A stretch of 8,920 bases of DNA, from positions 1-8,920 of the forward strand of contig JAHDBX010000043.1 of the NCBI GenBank assembly GCA_020630145.1, in the 5' to 3' direction. This document shows positions 1 through 7,291 of the stretch, piece by piece. Both the position numbers and the translations under genes were made by a program. The DNA comes from Gammaproteobacteria bacterium. GTDB lineage: Bacteria; Pseudomonadota; Gammaproteobacteria; HTCC5015. Numbering within the stretch: the first letter of the stretch is position 1; every line of letters begins with the position of its first letter. The notes under the pieces are model-generated. The model was not told the DNA's origin, ran no database searches, and worked only from the letters and a program-made list of their open reading frames with translations.

Positions 1-40
1 GCTGCGAAGACTGCGTGACGTTTAATAATAATTCTTTCAT
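1..40 (-). CDS. Possible start of a gene running off the left edge
   Basis: An ATG at 40-38 on the minus strand opens a frame of 13 codons (MKELLLNVTQSSQ) that is still open at the edge of the window. It begins 15 bases after the tyrS stop codon and points the same way, so it could be the next gene of a tyrS operon. Against it, the bases before the ATG (reverse complement of 41-58) are A/T-rich with no Shine-Dalgarno, and 13 codons are too few to recognise a family. A biotin ligase (BirA) N-terminus is conceivable because birA follows tyrS in some gammaproteobacteria, but nothing here proves it. Confidence 0.3.
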   Translation of the reverse strand, partial: MKELLLNVTQSSQ

Positions 41-55
41 GAAATAAATATGTAA

Positions 56-1261
56 TTAGTTTACGGTTACTTTGGCAAACTTACGCTTCCCTACTTGGTA
101 TATTTGTACAGTTCCAGACATTATCTGTAATTTAGTATCACTTATTTTTTCGCCTTCAATTTTAGCAGCACCTTGCTTTATCATACGCATCGCATCAGAT
201 GTACTACTCACTAAGCCGGCTTCTTTTAATAAATTGGCAATCGCAATTTTACCGTCAATTGATGATACCGTTTTTTCTTCTATATCACTGGGCATCGCGC
301 CTTTTTGAAAACGGGCAATAAATTCTGCCAACGCTTCATCGGCCGCTTGCTGATTATGAAAGCGGGCAATAATTTCTTTAGCCAATTCAAATTTAATATC
401 GCGTGGGTTAGCGCCATTATCCACTTGGGCTTTAAAATCTGCAATTTCGCTTAAAGGCCTGAAACTTAGTAATTCAAAGTAACGCCACATTAATTCATCC
501 GATATGGACATGATTTTACCAAACATATCACTAGGTGAATCACTAACACCAATATAGTTATTTAAGGACTTAGACATTTTCTGCACACCGTCTAAGCCTT
601 CAAGAATAGGCACCATCATGACAACTTGTGGTGATTGGCCTTCTTCTTTTTGTAATTCTCTACCCACTAATAAATTAAACTTTTGATCAGTGCCACCTAG
701 TTCCACATCAGCTTTCATGGCAACCGAGTCGTAACCTTGTACTAATGGATACAAAAATTCATGTATGGCTATGGGCTGATTATTGGCATAGCGTTTTTTA
801 AAGTCGTCGCGCTCTAACATGCGTGCCACTGTATGACGAGCTGCTAACTTGATCATGCCTGCAGCACCCAAAGCATTAAACCAGGTAGAGTTAAAGCAGA
901 CTTCAGTTTTATCAGGGTCTAAAATTTTAAAAACTTGTTCTTTATAAGTTTCGGCGTTTTGCGCTATTTGTTCGGCTGTTAATGGCTTACGTGTTACATT
1001 TTTGCCCGTTGGATCACCAATCAAACCCGTAAAGTCACCAATCAAAAACATGACATGATGCCCTTGATCTTGAAACTGGCGTAATTTATTAATTAATACG
1101 GTATGACCAAGGTGCAAATCAGGCGCAGTTGGGTCAAAACCCGCTTTAATCCTTAGAGGTTTACCCTTTTTAAGCTTTTCTATTAACTCTTCTTCACGTA
1201 AGACTTCTTCACAGCCACGCATTAATTCTTGTAAAGACGCTGTGTCAGTCGGCACAGTCAT
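56..1261 (-). CDS. tyrS: Tyrosyl-tRNA synthetase, type 2 (complete, 401 aa)
   Basis: Cytoplasmic class I aminoacyl-tRNA synthetase that activates tyrosine with ATP and charges tRNA-Tyr. The Rossmann catalytic domain fills about residues 30-250. The HIGH-type signature is HLGH at 50-53, within the [12 protein letters not shown] block typical of the type-2 TyrRS found in Haemophilus and Pseudomonas rather than E. coli TyrS. The KMSKS loop is at 228-232. Tyrosine-pocket segments are visible as YPLVQGYD (171-178) and the GGTDQ block (189-193). A C-terminal S4-like RNA-binding domain occupies roughly 337-397 and includes a [17 protein letters not shown] stretch. Length matches the family. The ATG at 1261 has a strong ribosome site (GAGGTG, 8 bases upstream), which supports this start. 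It is divergent from the mepM-like gene. No T-box or other leader is seen, as expected in this phylum. Confidence 0.98.
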   Translation of the reverse strand: MTVPTDTASLQELMRGCEEVLREEELIEKLKKGKPLRIKAGFDPTAPDLHLGHTVLINKLRQFQDQGHHVMFLIGDFTGLIGDPTGKNVTRKPLTAEQIAQNAETYKEQVFKILDPDKTEVCFNSTWFNALGAAGMIKLAARHTVARMLERDDFKKRYANNQPIAIHEFLYPLVQGYDSVAMKADVELGGTDQKFNLLVGRELQKEEGQSPQVVMMVPILEGLDGVQKMSKSLNNYIGVSDSPSDMFGKIMSISDELMWRYFELLSFRPLSEIADFKAQVDNGANPRDIKFELAKEIIARFHNQQAADEALAEFIARFQKGAMPSDIEEKTVSSIDGKIAIANLLKEAGLVSSTSDAMRMIKQGAAKIEGEKISDTKLQIMSGTVQIYQVGKRKFAKVTVN

Positions 1262-1269
1262 TGATCCAC

Positions 1270-1275
1270 CACCTC
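1270..1275 (-). promoter_or_regulatory. Ribosome binding site of tyrS
   Basis: On the minus strand this reads GAGGTG, 8 bases before the tyrS ATG. A GGTGGTGGA purine-rich run continues toward the start. It is the clearest Shine-Dalgarno in the window and fixes the tyrS start. Confidence 0.75.
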
Positions 1276-1403
1276 ACTTCTTTTTTCTGGGAATACATAT
1301 TGCACATCAACATTTGCACCTAGTAAAACAGGTGATAAACATGCTTACGCCATAAGTTCGTGTATTTTATCTAAAATTAAGGTAAATTATTGACTTAAAT
1401 AGA

Positions 1404-1433
1404 TTTTTTTTACAAAAAAAATGTTGGTTTTTT
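1404..1433. promoter_or_regulatory. A/T-tract block between divergent tyrS and mepM genes
   Basis: Eight T (1404-1411), AC, eight A (1414-1421), then six T (1428-1433), placed just upstream of the proposed mepM -35 box at 1435. Runs like this bend DNA and often act as UP elements or as sites for nucleoid proteins such as H-NS, Fis or IHF. The tracts are visible; their role is inferred. The T8-AC-A8 core is nearly self-complementary but has no GC stem, so it is a poor candidate for a terminator. The rest of 1262-1458 shows no other clear feature. Confidence 0.4.
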
Positions 1434-1434
1434 A

Positions 1435-1463
1435 TTGACGTAGACCGTATTCATCGCTATGTT
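1435..1463 (+). promoter_or_regulatory. Candidate sigma-70 promoter of mepM-anmK
   Basis: TTGACG at 1435-1440 matches five of six bases of the -35 consensus. TATGTT at 1458-1463 matches four of six of the -10, with a 17-base spacer. Transcription would begin near 1470, inside the longest possible mepM frame (1459) but upstream of the second ATG at 1513. A weaker alternative is TTGACT (1390-1395) with TACAAA (1411-1416), but its spacer is only 15 bases. Confidence 0.45.
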
Positions 1464-1495
1464 TCGTCATAAACATAACATATTGCCGATCGACC

Positions 1496-1500
1496 GAGGT
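1496..1500 (+). promoter_or_regulatory. Candidate ribosome binding site of mepM-like gene
   Basis: GAGGT, 12 bases before the ATG at 1513. The spacing is long but usable. The alternative ATG at 1459 has no purine-rich sequence before it, so this site favours 1513 as the start. Confidence 0.45.
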
Positions 1501-1512
1501 AAAGCTGTAAAA

Positions 1513-3162
1513 ATGAGACCTGATTTTAAAGAGAAAGCGCCAGCCAAAAGAAACATAAGACGATCTTCTGCTGTCAAATTAAGAAGCGGCCCAAGCCCTT
1601 TTTCACGTATTTCTGCATTAATAACGTCATTATGGCAAAGTCAGTGGCATTTATTATCTGCCGGCTTACTTATTATGTCGCTATCGATCATCTCAGTTTG
1701 GGCACTTAATAATGATGCAACAGCGCTTAGCCCAATAGCTGAGCAAAGCCTGTCTCCTGTTGATTTATCTCAGCAACCAATAATTAAAGTTGACAGCGGC
1801 AATGAGACTACGCCACAAGACAATATCCATCAACAAGGTATAAGGCGTAACAAATGGGTTAGCCTACCCTTAGCGTTACCACCTAGCGAAGAAGAGAAAT
1901 TCAAAGAAGTGTTGAAATCGCATAACTTGGTGCAGCGCTCTGCCCCTTCTCAGCAAGTGGTCAGTGAAACAGCAATTCAGCCCAAAACAGAACAAGTACC
2001 AGAACACATTTCAGAGCAGCTTACAAGTAACAACTGGCAAGAGTGGACGGTACGTTCAGGCGATAATTTAGCCCTTATGGCTAAGCGCAACGGCGTTAAA
2101 GCAGCAGAGATTCACTATTTAATGAAAAGCGGCACGGCTGCAAAAGCGTTAAAACGTATTTACCCCAAGCAGACTATACGTGTACAAACATCTGACCAAG
2201 GTGAAATTTTACAGCTTGAATACGATATTAAAGCAACTGAGCGCCTTGTTGTTTCACGCAAAGACACTATTGGAACGGAAGAAAGCCCTTTTGAATCCAG
2301 CATCCTTGATCGCCCTTACGAAGTACAAACAGCCTTTGCGCAAGGTATTATTGAAGACTCTCTATTTTTGGCTGGAACTCGTGCTGGCATCAGTGACCGT
2401 CTAACAATGGAGCTGTCTGCTATTTTTGGCTGGGATATTGATTTTGTTCAAGACATACGCCAAGGCGACCGTTTTAGTTTATTATTTGAAGAACGTTACC
2501 GAGACGGCGAACGTGTTAAGGGGCGTGACTCTGAAGGCGCTATTTTAGCTGCGGAGTTTATTAACAACGGTAGAAAAATACGCGCTGTTCGTTACACATT
2601 ACCCGATGGTAGAACAGATTATTTTACGCCCGACGGCAAAAGCTTACGTAAAGCCTTTATTCGTAACCCTGTAGACTTTGCACGTATCTCATCAAAGTTC
2701 AACCTGAAGCGCCGACACCCTATTCTAAATAAAATTCGCGCTCACAAGGGTGTGGACTATGCCGCACCAACTGGCACGCCTATTCGCTCTGCTGGAGACG
2801 GTAAAGTGGTTTTCCGTGGCAAAAAAGGTGGCTATGGTAATGTAATCATTATTCAACACTGTCAGCGTTACAGCACACTTTATGCACATATGTCTAAATA
2901 TGCCAAGGGCAGTAACAATGGTAGACGTGTACGCCAAGGCCAAATCATTGGTTACATTGGTATGTCTGGCTTAGCAACAGGGCCACATTTACACTATGAG
3001 TTTCGCGTAAATGGTGTGCATCGTAATCCGCTTACTATTAAGCACCCTAGTGTTAAACCCATTGCTAAAGACCAGTTAGCCGACTTTAAATCAGCAACCG
3101 CTGAGATTATCGCTCAACTCGACTTAGTCGGCCAAGCACAATACGCATTGCTAACTAAATAA
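1513..3162 (+). CDS. mepM: Membrane-anchored LysM/M23 murein DD-endopeptidase, MepM-like
   Basis: Predicted inner-membrane-anchored periplasmic zinc endopeptidase that cuts peptide cross-links in peptidoglycan so that new strands can be inserted. Numbering is from the ATG at 1513 (549 aa); the frame also extends upstream to an ATG at 1459 (567 aa). A basic cytoplasmic N-terminus leads into one membrane helix (about 46-64), then a low-complexity linker. Next come an OapA/LysM-like domain (about 176-225, WTVRSGDNLALMAKRNGV) and the Csd3/MepM-type middle domain (about 272-367). The C-terminal M23 domain spans about 408-512. Its metal ligands are visible: H411 and D415 in HKGVDYA, and H494 in HLHYEF. 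Catalytic-type histidines are H459 (YAHM) and H492. All key residues are present, so it should be active. The 1513 start is preferred because it has GAGGT upstream and follows the best promoter. It probably forms an operon with anmK. The exact cleavage specificity is inferred from the family. Confidence 0.92.
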   Translation: MRPDFKEKAPAKRNIRRSSAVKLRSGPSPFSRISALITSLWQSQWHLLSAGLLIMSLSIISVWALNNDATALSPIAEQSLSPVDLSQQPIIKVDSGNETTPQDNIHQQGIRRNKWVSLPLALPPSEEEKFKEVLKSHNLVQRSAPSQQVVSETAIQPKTEQVPEHISEQLTSNNWQEWTVRSGDNLALMAKRNGVKAAEIHYLMKSGTAAKALKRIYPKQTIRVQTSDQGEILQLEYDIKATERLVVSRKDTIGTEESPFESSILDRPYEVQTAFAQGIIEDSLFLAGTRAGISDRLTMELSAIFGWDIDFVQDIRQGDRFSLLFEERYRDGERVKGRDSEGAILAAEFINNGRKIRAVRYTLPDGRTDYFTPDGKSLRKAFIRNPVDFARISSKFNLKRRHPILNKIRAHKGVDYAAPTGTPIRSAGDGKVVFRGKKGGYGNVIIIQHCQRYSTLYAHMSKYAKGSNNGRRVRQGQIIGYIGMSGLATGPHLHYEFRVNGVHRNPLTIKHPSVKPIAKDQLADFKSATAEIIAQLDLVGQAQYALLTK

Positions 3163-3167
3163 TTTAT

Positions 3168-4292
3168 ATGCCTGCTATACAGCGCTCTGTATACCTTGGC
3201 TTAATGTCTGGCACGAGTTTAGACGGGATAGATATTGCTGCGGTTGATTTTAGCAGTGGCAGCCCAAAAATATTAGCCGCCGACACCTTAGATTATAACG
3301 ATGAAACGGCCTCGTTATTAAAGCATGCCATTCATAACGCCCAAAGTATCGATACTGCCACGCTTGCTACGTTAGACAACCAATTGGGTTTACGCTACGG
3401 TGCTCTGCTCAATGCATTTATCGCTGAACACAATATAAACAAAGAACAGATTGCCGCTATTGGCTCACATGGTCATACACTGTTGCACCAACCCACAACA
3501 GAAACACAAGCGGGCTATAGTCTACAAATAGGTAACCCTAACCATATTGCCGCACAAACAAGCTGCACAGTTGTTGCCGACTTTCGACGAGCCGATATTG
3601 CGCTTGGCGGCCAAGGCGCACCTTTAGCGCCAGCCTTTCATGGCGAATACCTAGCAGATAAAAATGAAAACCGTATTGTCGCTAATATTGGTGGTATTGC
3701 GAATATCAGTCTGCTAAATGGCTTAAAGGTCACAAGTGGTTTTGACACTGGCCCTGGCAATACCTTAATGGATACTTACTGTCAGCAACACTTTTCACGT
3801 GCATATGACAAGAGCGGTGAGCTTGCTGCAGCAGGCAAACAGCATGATGCATTGTGCGCCGCTTTATTAAGTGACCCATATTTTGCATTGAGCGCCCCTA
3901 AAAGTACTGGGCGAGAATATTTTAATAGCGACTGGCTACAGCCATACCTAACAGGAACATCAGAAAATATCGAACATAAAGATATACTGGCTAGCCTTTG
4001 CTATGTAACTGCAAAATCTATAGCAGACGCTTGCTTAGATGCACAAAAAAATACAGCGCGTCTGCTCGTTTGCGGCGGAGGCAGCCATAATAAAACCTTA
4101 CTTGCCATGCTGCAAAACCTTGTACCTTACCCTGTACAAAGCACCTCAGAATTTAATGTGGATGCGGATTATCTTGAGGCCTTAGCTTTTGCATGGTTTG
4201 CGAAGCAACGTATGGAAAATAAGCCTGCCAACCTACCACAGGTCACAGGAGCCAAACAGGCTTGCCTATTGGGCGCAATCTATCAATTGTAA
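3168..4292 (+). CDS. anmK: Anhydro-N-acetylmuramic acid kinase (complete, 374 aa)
   Basis: Cytoplasmic enzyme of murein recycling. It hydrolyses the 1,6-anhydro ring of anhydro-MurNAc and phosphorylates it with ATP to MurNAc-6-phosphate. ASKHA-fold signatures are easy to see: GLMSGTSLDGID (11-22), SHGHTLLHQP (100-109), ADFRRADIALGGQGAPL (137-153), NIGGIANIS (173-181), GFDTGPGN (191-198, probable catalytic Asp193), PKSTGREYFN (244-253), the nucleotide-binding CGGGSHN (302-308) and DYLEALAFAW (334-343, conserved Glu337). Length matches E. coli AnmK. The ATG lies 5 bases after the mepM stop codon and has no Shine-Dalgarno, so translation is probably coupled to mepM. Pseudomonas has the same gene pair beside tyrS. 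There (from memory) erpA follows; here a convergent cupin gene lies 4 bases beyond the stop. Confidence 0.97.
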   Translation: MPAIQRSVYLGLMSGTSLDGIDIAAVDFSSGSPKILAADTLDYNDETASLLKHAIHNAQSIDTATLATLDNQLGLRYGALLNAFIAEHNINKEQIAAIGSHGHTLLHQPTTETQAGYSLQIGNPNHIAAQTSCTVVADFRRADIALGGQGAPLAPAFHGEYLADKNENRIVANIGGIANISLLNGLKVTSGFDTGPGNTLMDTYCQQHFSRAYDKSGELAAAGKQHDALCAALLSDPYFALSAPKSTGREYFNSDWLQPYLTGTSENIEHKDILASLCYVTAKSIADACLDAQKNTARLLVCGGGSHNKTLLAMLQNLVPYPVQSTSEFNVDADYLEALAFAWFAKQRMENKPANLPQVTGAKQACLLGAIYQL

Positions 4293-4296
4293 AAAC

Positions 4297-4608
4297 TTAG
4301 ACACTACCCTCTGACTCAATAACGAGGACTCTTGCTTCGCCTACTGGGTGAGCAACATGTTCTGTACCAACAGATGCATAAAAGATATCGCCAACACCCA
4401 AAGTTACCGACTTCTCTTGATTGTCCTCACGATAAAACATCTCAACTTTGCCATCTAATACAGCAAAGACTTCCTGCCCATCATTTATATGCCACTTATA
4501 CGGCTTATCTGTCCAGTGAAGCTTAGTTGTTATACCATTCATATCAGCTATAGGAAGTGAGCCCCATGCATTGGAGGCCGTAAACTCTTTACTCTTAATA
4601 ACTTTCAT
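4297..4608 (-). CDS. Small single-domain cupin protein, role unknown (103 aa)
   Basis: A one-domain cupin beta-barrel, presumably cytoplasmic, with no signal peptide. The first cupin motif is WHINDGQEVFAVLDG (39-53), giving His40 and Glu46. The position where the classical HxH has its second histidine is Asn42. The second motif is GDIFYASVGTEHVAHP (73-88), giving His84. The metal site therefore has three of the usual four ligands, so metal binding is possible but not certain. The substrate cannot be read from the sequence; small cupins of this kind range from sugar or amino-acid-derivative enzymes to plain binding proteins. The start lies 8 bases after the stop codon of the upstream lysE-family gene, with AGGT-type sequence in the gap. 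The two therefore probably form a translationally coupled pair, which hints at a role tied to the exported compound. Confidence 0.85.
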   Translation of the reverse strand: MKVIKSKEFTASNAWGSLPIADMNGITTKLHWTDKPYKWHINDGQEVFAVLDGKVEMFYREDNQEKSVTLGVGDIFYASVGTEHVAHPVGEARVLVIESEGSV

Positions 4609-4616
4609 ACCTATAC

Positions 4617-5228
4617 CTATATAACACTCTTCAACAAATCATACATGACTGGCAATACTGATAAAACCAACAATAAAGCCATAAGCACATTAAATATTTT
4701 TTGATGTTTAGCCGTTCTTAATAATTTACGTAAAGCTACGCCAAAGATTAACCATACACCCACGCAAGGAAAGGACGCGACAAAAAACACCAAGGTAATC
4801 ACTATCACTTGCCAATAAATATCAGCAGCCACGGTTGTATAAGCAGCGACAGCACCGGTTACCATTACCCAAGCTTTTGGATTTACCCATTGAAACAGCG
4901 CTGCTTGAAAAAAGGTTAATGCCGTTGCAGATTGATTTTCTAATGAGCTTGATGAGGAATTAGCAACTAACCATGCCAAATAAAGTAAGTAGATAACACC
5001 AGCTATTTTGATTAATTGATGCAGTATTGGATACTGTTCAAAAATTGCACCTAAACCTAAGCCAACGCAAAAAACCATAGCAGTGAAGCCAAAACAAATA
5101 CCGAAGTAATGCGGCAAGCTTTTATACACACCAAAATTTAAGCCTGAGCTTAAAATCATTATATTATTAGGGCCTGGCGTTACGGTGCTAGTCACCACAA
5201 ACAAAACCAAAGCTGGCAAATAATCCAT
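4617..5228 (-). CDS. LysE/RhtB-family amino-acid exporter (203 aa)
   Basis: Inner-membrane exporter of the LysE/RhtB superfamily, which expels amino acids such as lysine, threonine, homoserine or cysteine, driven by the proton gradient. Family marks are TPGPNN at 17-22 in the first helix and QWVNPKAW at 113-120. About six hydrophobic segments are visible (near 3-24, 40-62, 70-90, 117-133, 138-163 and 178-200), with a Ser-rich, Asn-ending loop at about 90-99. Length is normal. The exact substrate cannot be assigned. A weak AGAG-type ribosome site lies just before the ATG at 5228. The small cupin gene follows closely on the same strand. The Aap amino-acid importer lies upstream on the same strand, across a 147-base gap with a palindrome, so both import and export of amino acids are encoded here. 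Confidence 0.93.
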   Translation of the reverse strand: MDYLPALVLFVVTSTVTPGPNNIMILSSGLNFGVYKSLPHYFGICFGFTAMVFCVGLGLGAIFEQYPILHQLIKIAGVIYLLYLAWLVANSSSSSLENQSATALTFFQAALFQWVNPKAWVMVTGAVAAYTTVAADIYWQVIVITLVFFVASFPCVGVWLIFGVALRKLLRTAKHQKIFNVLMALLLVLSVLPVMYDLLKSVI

Positions 5229-5336
5229 TACGTTTCTCTAGTTTATTTTATGGCTTAGCTGTTTTTTGCACTCAGCATTAAATTACATTAGCCCAGCAAC
5301 AAGAGTAAAGCTGACATTCTGCTGCATATACTAAAT

Positions 5337-5365
5337 AGCTTATTACGCATATTGCGTAATAAGCT
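5337..5365. terminator. 13-bp perfect inverted repeat after aapP (terminator or operator)
   Basis: The arms AGCTTATTACGCA (5337-5349) and TGCGTAATAAGCT (5353-5365) pair perfectly around a 3-base loop. The hairpin begins 11 bases past the aapP stop codon (5376-5378) in the direction of transcription, a natural place for a terminator or 3' mRNA-stabilising structure. The stem has only five G:C pairs, and only ATTTAG follows on the minus strand, so a Rho-independent terminator is not clear-cut. It also lies about 110 bases upstream of the lysE-family start, so it might instead be a protein-binding site. The rest of the gap 5229-5375 shows no strong promoter. Confidence 0.55.
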
Positions 5366-5375
5366 TATATTTAAT

Positions 5376-6146
5376 TTAGTGTGCAAGAATTTGTTCTAGG
5401 AATTTTTGTGTGCGATCAACTTGAGGATTATCAAAGAACTCTTTCGGTGTATTTTGCTCAACAATTTCACCCGCATCCATAAAAATAACACGGTCAGCTA
5501 CCTTTTTAGCAAAACCCATTTCATGCGTTACACACAACATGGTCATACCTTCTTCTGCAAGCTCCACCATAACATCAAGTACTTCTTTAATCATCTCAGG
5601 GTCAAGTGCTGATGTTGGCTCATCAAACAACATAATTTTAGGATTGATACATAGTGAACGTGCTATCGCAACACGTTGCTGCTGACCACCCGATAATTGA
5701 CCAGGAAATTTATTTGCTTGATCAGGAATCTTCACTCGCTCTAAATAACGCATAGCCGTTGCTTCTGCTTCAGCCTTCGGTTTTTTCTGCACCCAAATAG
5801 GCCCTAAGGTTAAATTGTCCAAAATACTTAAGTGCGGAAACAAATTAAAATGTTGAAATACCATACCCACTTCTCTGCGAATGGCTTCAATGTTTTTCAC
5901 ATCCTCAATCATTTCAACACCATCAACGATTAAGGAACCACGTTGAAATTCTTCCAAACGATTAATACAGCGAATCAAGGTTGATTTACCCGAGCCAGAT
6001 GGCCCGCAAATAACGATACGTTCACCTTTTGCAACTTGCAGATTAATATCTTTTAATACATGGAAATCGCCATACCATTTATTGAGCTGATTAATACTGA
6101 TAACACTACTCGCATTATCTTGATCTGAATTTACATTTTCACTCAT
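5376..6146 (-). CDS. aapP: General L-amino-acid ABC transporter, ATP-binding protein
   Basis: Cytoplasmic ATPase that drives uptake through the AapQ/AapM permease pair. It belongs to the polar-amino-acid (PAAT) ABC family and is full length at 256 aa. Motifs are complete: Walker A GPSGSGKS (48-55), Q-loop Gln98 in [10 protein letters not shown], signature LSGGQQQR (151-158), Walker B IMLFDEP (171-177), D-loop SALD (179-182) and switch His208 in VTHEMGFA. The A-loop aromatic is probably Tyr25 (KWYG). The start at 6146 has AAGG about 7 bases upstream. It is the last gene of the importer operon, 27 bases after aapM, and is followed by an inverted repeat. Sequence alone does not separate it sharply from GlnQ-like ATPases; the neighbouring aapJQM make the assignment. 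Confidence 0.95.
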   Translation of the reverse strand: MSENVNSDQDNASSVISINQLNKWYGDFHVLKDINLQVAKGERIVICGPSGSGKSTLIRCINRLEEFQRGSLIVDGVEMIEDVKNIEAIRREVGMVFQHFNLFPHLSILDNLTLGPIWVQKKPKAEAEATAMRYLERVKIPDQANKFPGQLSGGQQQRVAIARSLCINPKIMLFDEPTSALDPEMIKEVLDVMVELAEEGMTMLCVTHEMGFAKKVADRVIFMDAGEIVEQNTPKEFFDNPQVDRTQKFLEQILAH

Positions 6147-6173
6147 AATAAAACCTTAATTTTCTTTTATTCT

Positions 6174-7280
6174 TTAATCGCGTTTATCGGTATCAAGTAT
6201 TTTTTCAATTTTATCGGCCATCATTGACATACTGAAACAACATATCCAAAAAATGAAACCCACAAATAAATAACCTTCGGCAGCATGTCCACCCAACCAG
6301 TTAGAATTACTTAAGGCTGTCATCACAATTTGTAGCATTTCTGGCACAGCAATAACCAATAAGAAAACGGTATTTTTAAATACCATAACAAATGTTGCTA
6401 AAATATTTGGCATTGATATTTTCACTACCTGTGGAAATATAATCAGCATGGTTTTTTGCCAATAGCCTAAACCAATTGAGTCAGCTGCTTCATACTGGCC
6501 TTGCGGAATAGCCTGGAAGCCACTACGAAATACTTCAGCCATGTAGGCTGACATAAATAGTACTAAAATAATCCACACACGTAATAACTTATCAACAGTT
6601 ACACCTTGAGGGAAAAACAGCGGCAACATTACCGACCCCATAAAGAACAAAGCCAAAATAGGTGTACCACGGAAAAATTCAATACAGGTAACACTTACTG
6701 AACGGGCGAATGGCATATTTGAACGGCGGCCTAATGCCCATAGAAAACTTAATGGAAATGCAATAATCATACTCGCTGCTGCAATCATAATATCAAGCGA
6801 GAAACCACCCCATTTATCTGTGCTCACATACTCTAAACCAATCAAGCGGCCATTTAATATAACTAAGGATATAAAAGGCAATAATAAAAACAGCGGTACT
6901 GCAACACGATTACGTAATCTAGCAGGCAAGATAAATGATAAGGCGATGATAACGACTAGCAGGAATAAACATAAATTTACACGCCATAGTTCTCCACTAG
7001 GGTAACTACCATAAAATATTTGCTTAGACCACGCTCGAATAAACACCCAGCAAGCACCGTCTTTAACACATGCCGCTTCTGTTGTTCCGCTCCAATTAGC
7101 AGAAATAAACAACCAATCAATTGTGCCCGGCAATACGCTTGCTAAAGCAAAAACTATTAAGATTGTCGCAATAATATTAAATTTTGAAGAAAATAAATTT
7201 TCTCGTACCCAAGCCACTGGCCCAACTGTTGAAACAGGAGCGGGTTGCGCGGGTAATGGTTTAAATTCTTTTGTTGACAT
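6174..7280 (-). CDS. aapM: General L-amino-acid ABC transporter, permease AapM
   Basis: One of two inner-membrane permeases of the Aap importer (368 aa). A cytoplasmic N-terminus of about 30 residues precedes a first helix (about 34-50). Then comes an extended periplasmic loop holding two cysteines (Cys71 and Cys77, EAACVKDGACW), as is usual in AapM. Further helices lie near 102-120, 127-142, and across the 160-355 core. The BPD_transp_1 (PAAT) domain occupies about 165-360, with the ATPase-contacting EAA loop at about 264-283 (EAADSIG...IIFP) and FFRGTPILALFF at 202-213. The large N-terminal extension is what separates Aap permeases from short Gln/His permeases. The start follows the aapQ stop by 11 bases, and its ribosome site (AGAGA) lies beside that stop codon, so translation is probably coupled. 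Confidence 0.95.
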   Translation of the reverse strand: MSTKEFKPLPAQPAPVSTVGPVAWVRENLFSSKFNIIATILIVFALASVLPGTIDWLFISANWSGTTEAACVKDGACWVFIRAWSKQIFYGSYPSGELWRVNLCLFLLVVIIALSFILPARLRNRVAVPLFLLLPFISLVILNGRLIGLEYVSTDKWGGFSLDIMIAAASMIIAFPLSFLWALGRRSNMPFARSVSVTCIEFFRGTPILALFFMGSVMLPLFFPQGVTVDKLLRVWIILVLFMSAYMAEVFRSGFQAIPQGQYEAADSIGLGYWQKTMLIIFPQVVKISMPNILATFVMVFKNTVFLLVIAVPEMLQIVMTALSNSNWLGGHAAEGYLFVGFIFWICCFSMSMMADKIEKILDTDKRD

Positions 7281-7291
7281 AGTGTATCTCT

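Noticed and set aside
1..55. Possible edge of an rRNA operon downstream of tyrS, as in Pseudomonas
   Set aside because: The bases do not match the ends of 16S, 23S or 5S rRNA that I can recognise, and an open reading frame on the tyrS strand fits at least as well.
1404..1421. T8-AC-A8 as an intrinsic terminator
   Set aside because: The arms contain no G or C, so the stem would be unstable, and it sits upstream of both divergent genes where no transcript is expected to end.
1262..1458. Riboswitch or T-box leader for tyrS
   Set aside because: No T-box sequence, specifier stem or terminator/antiterminator pair is visible, and these leaders are essentially absent from gammaproteobacteria.
4332..4526. 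A 64-codon open frame on the plus strand opposite the cupin gene
   Set aside because: It is antisense to a clear cupin gene, has a low-complexity, unrecognisable translation and no ribosome site. The same applies to other short frames opposite or inside tyrS, mepM and the aap genes.
5280..5309. Candidate lysE promoter on the minus strand (TTTACT at 5309-5304, TAATTT at 5285-5280)
   Set aside because: The -10 matches only three of six consensus bases and the spacer is 18; in AT-rich DNA this is expected by chance.
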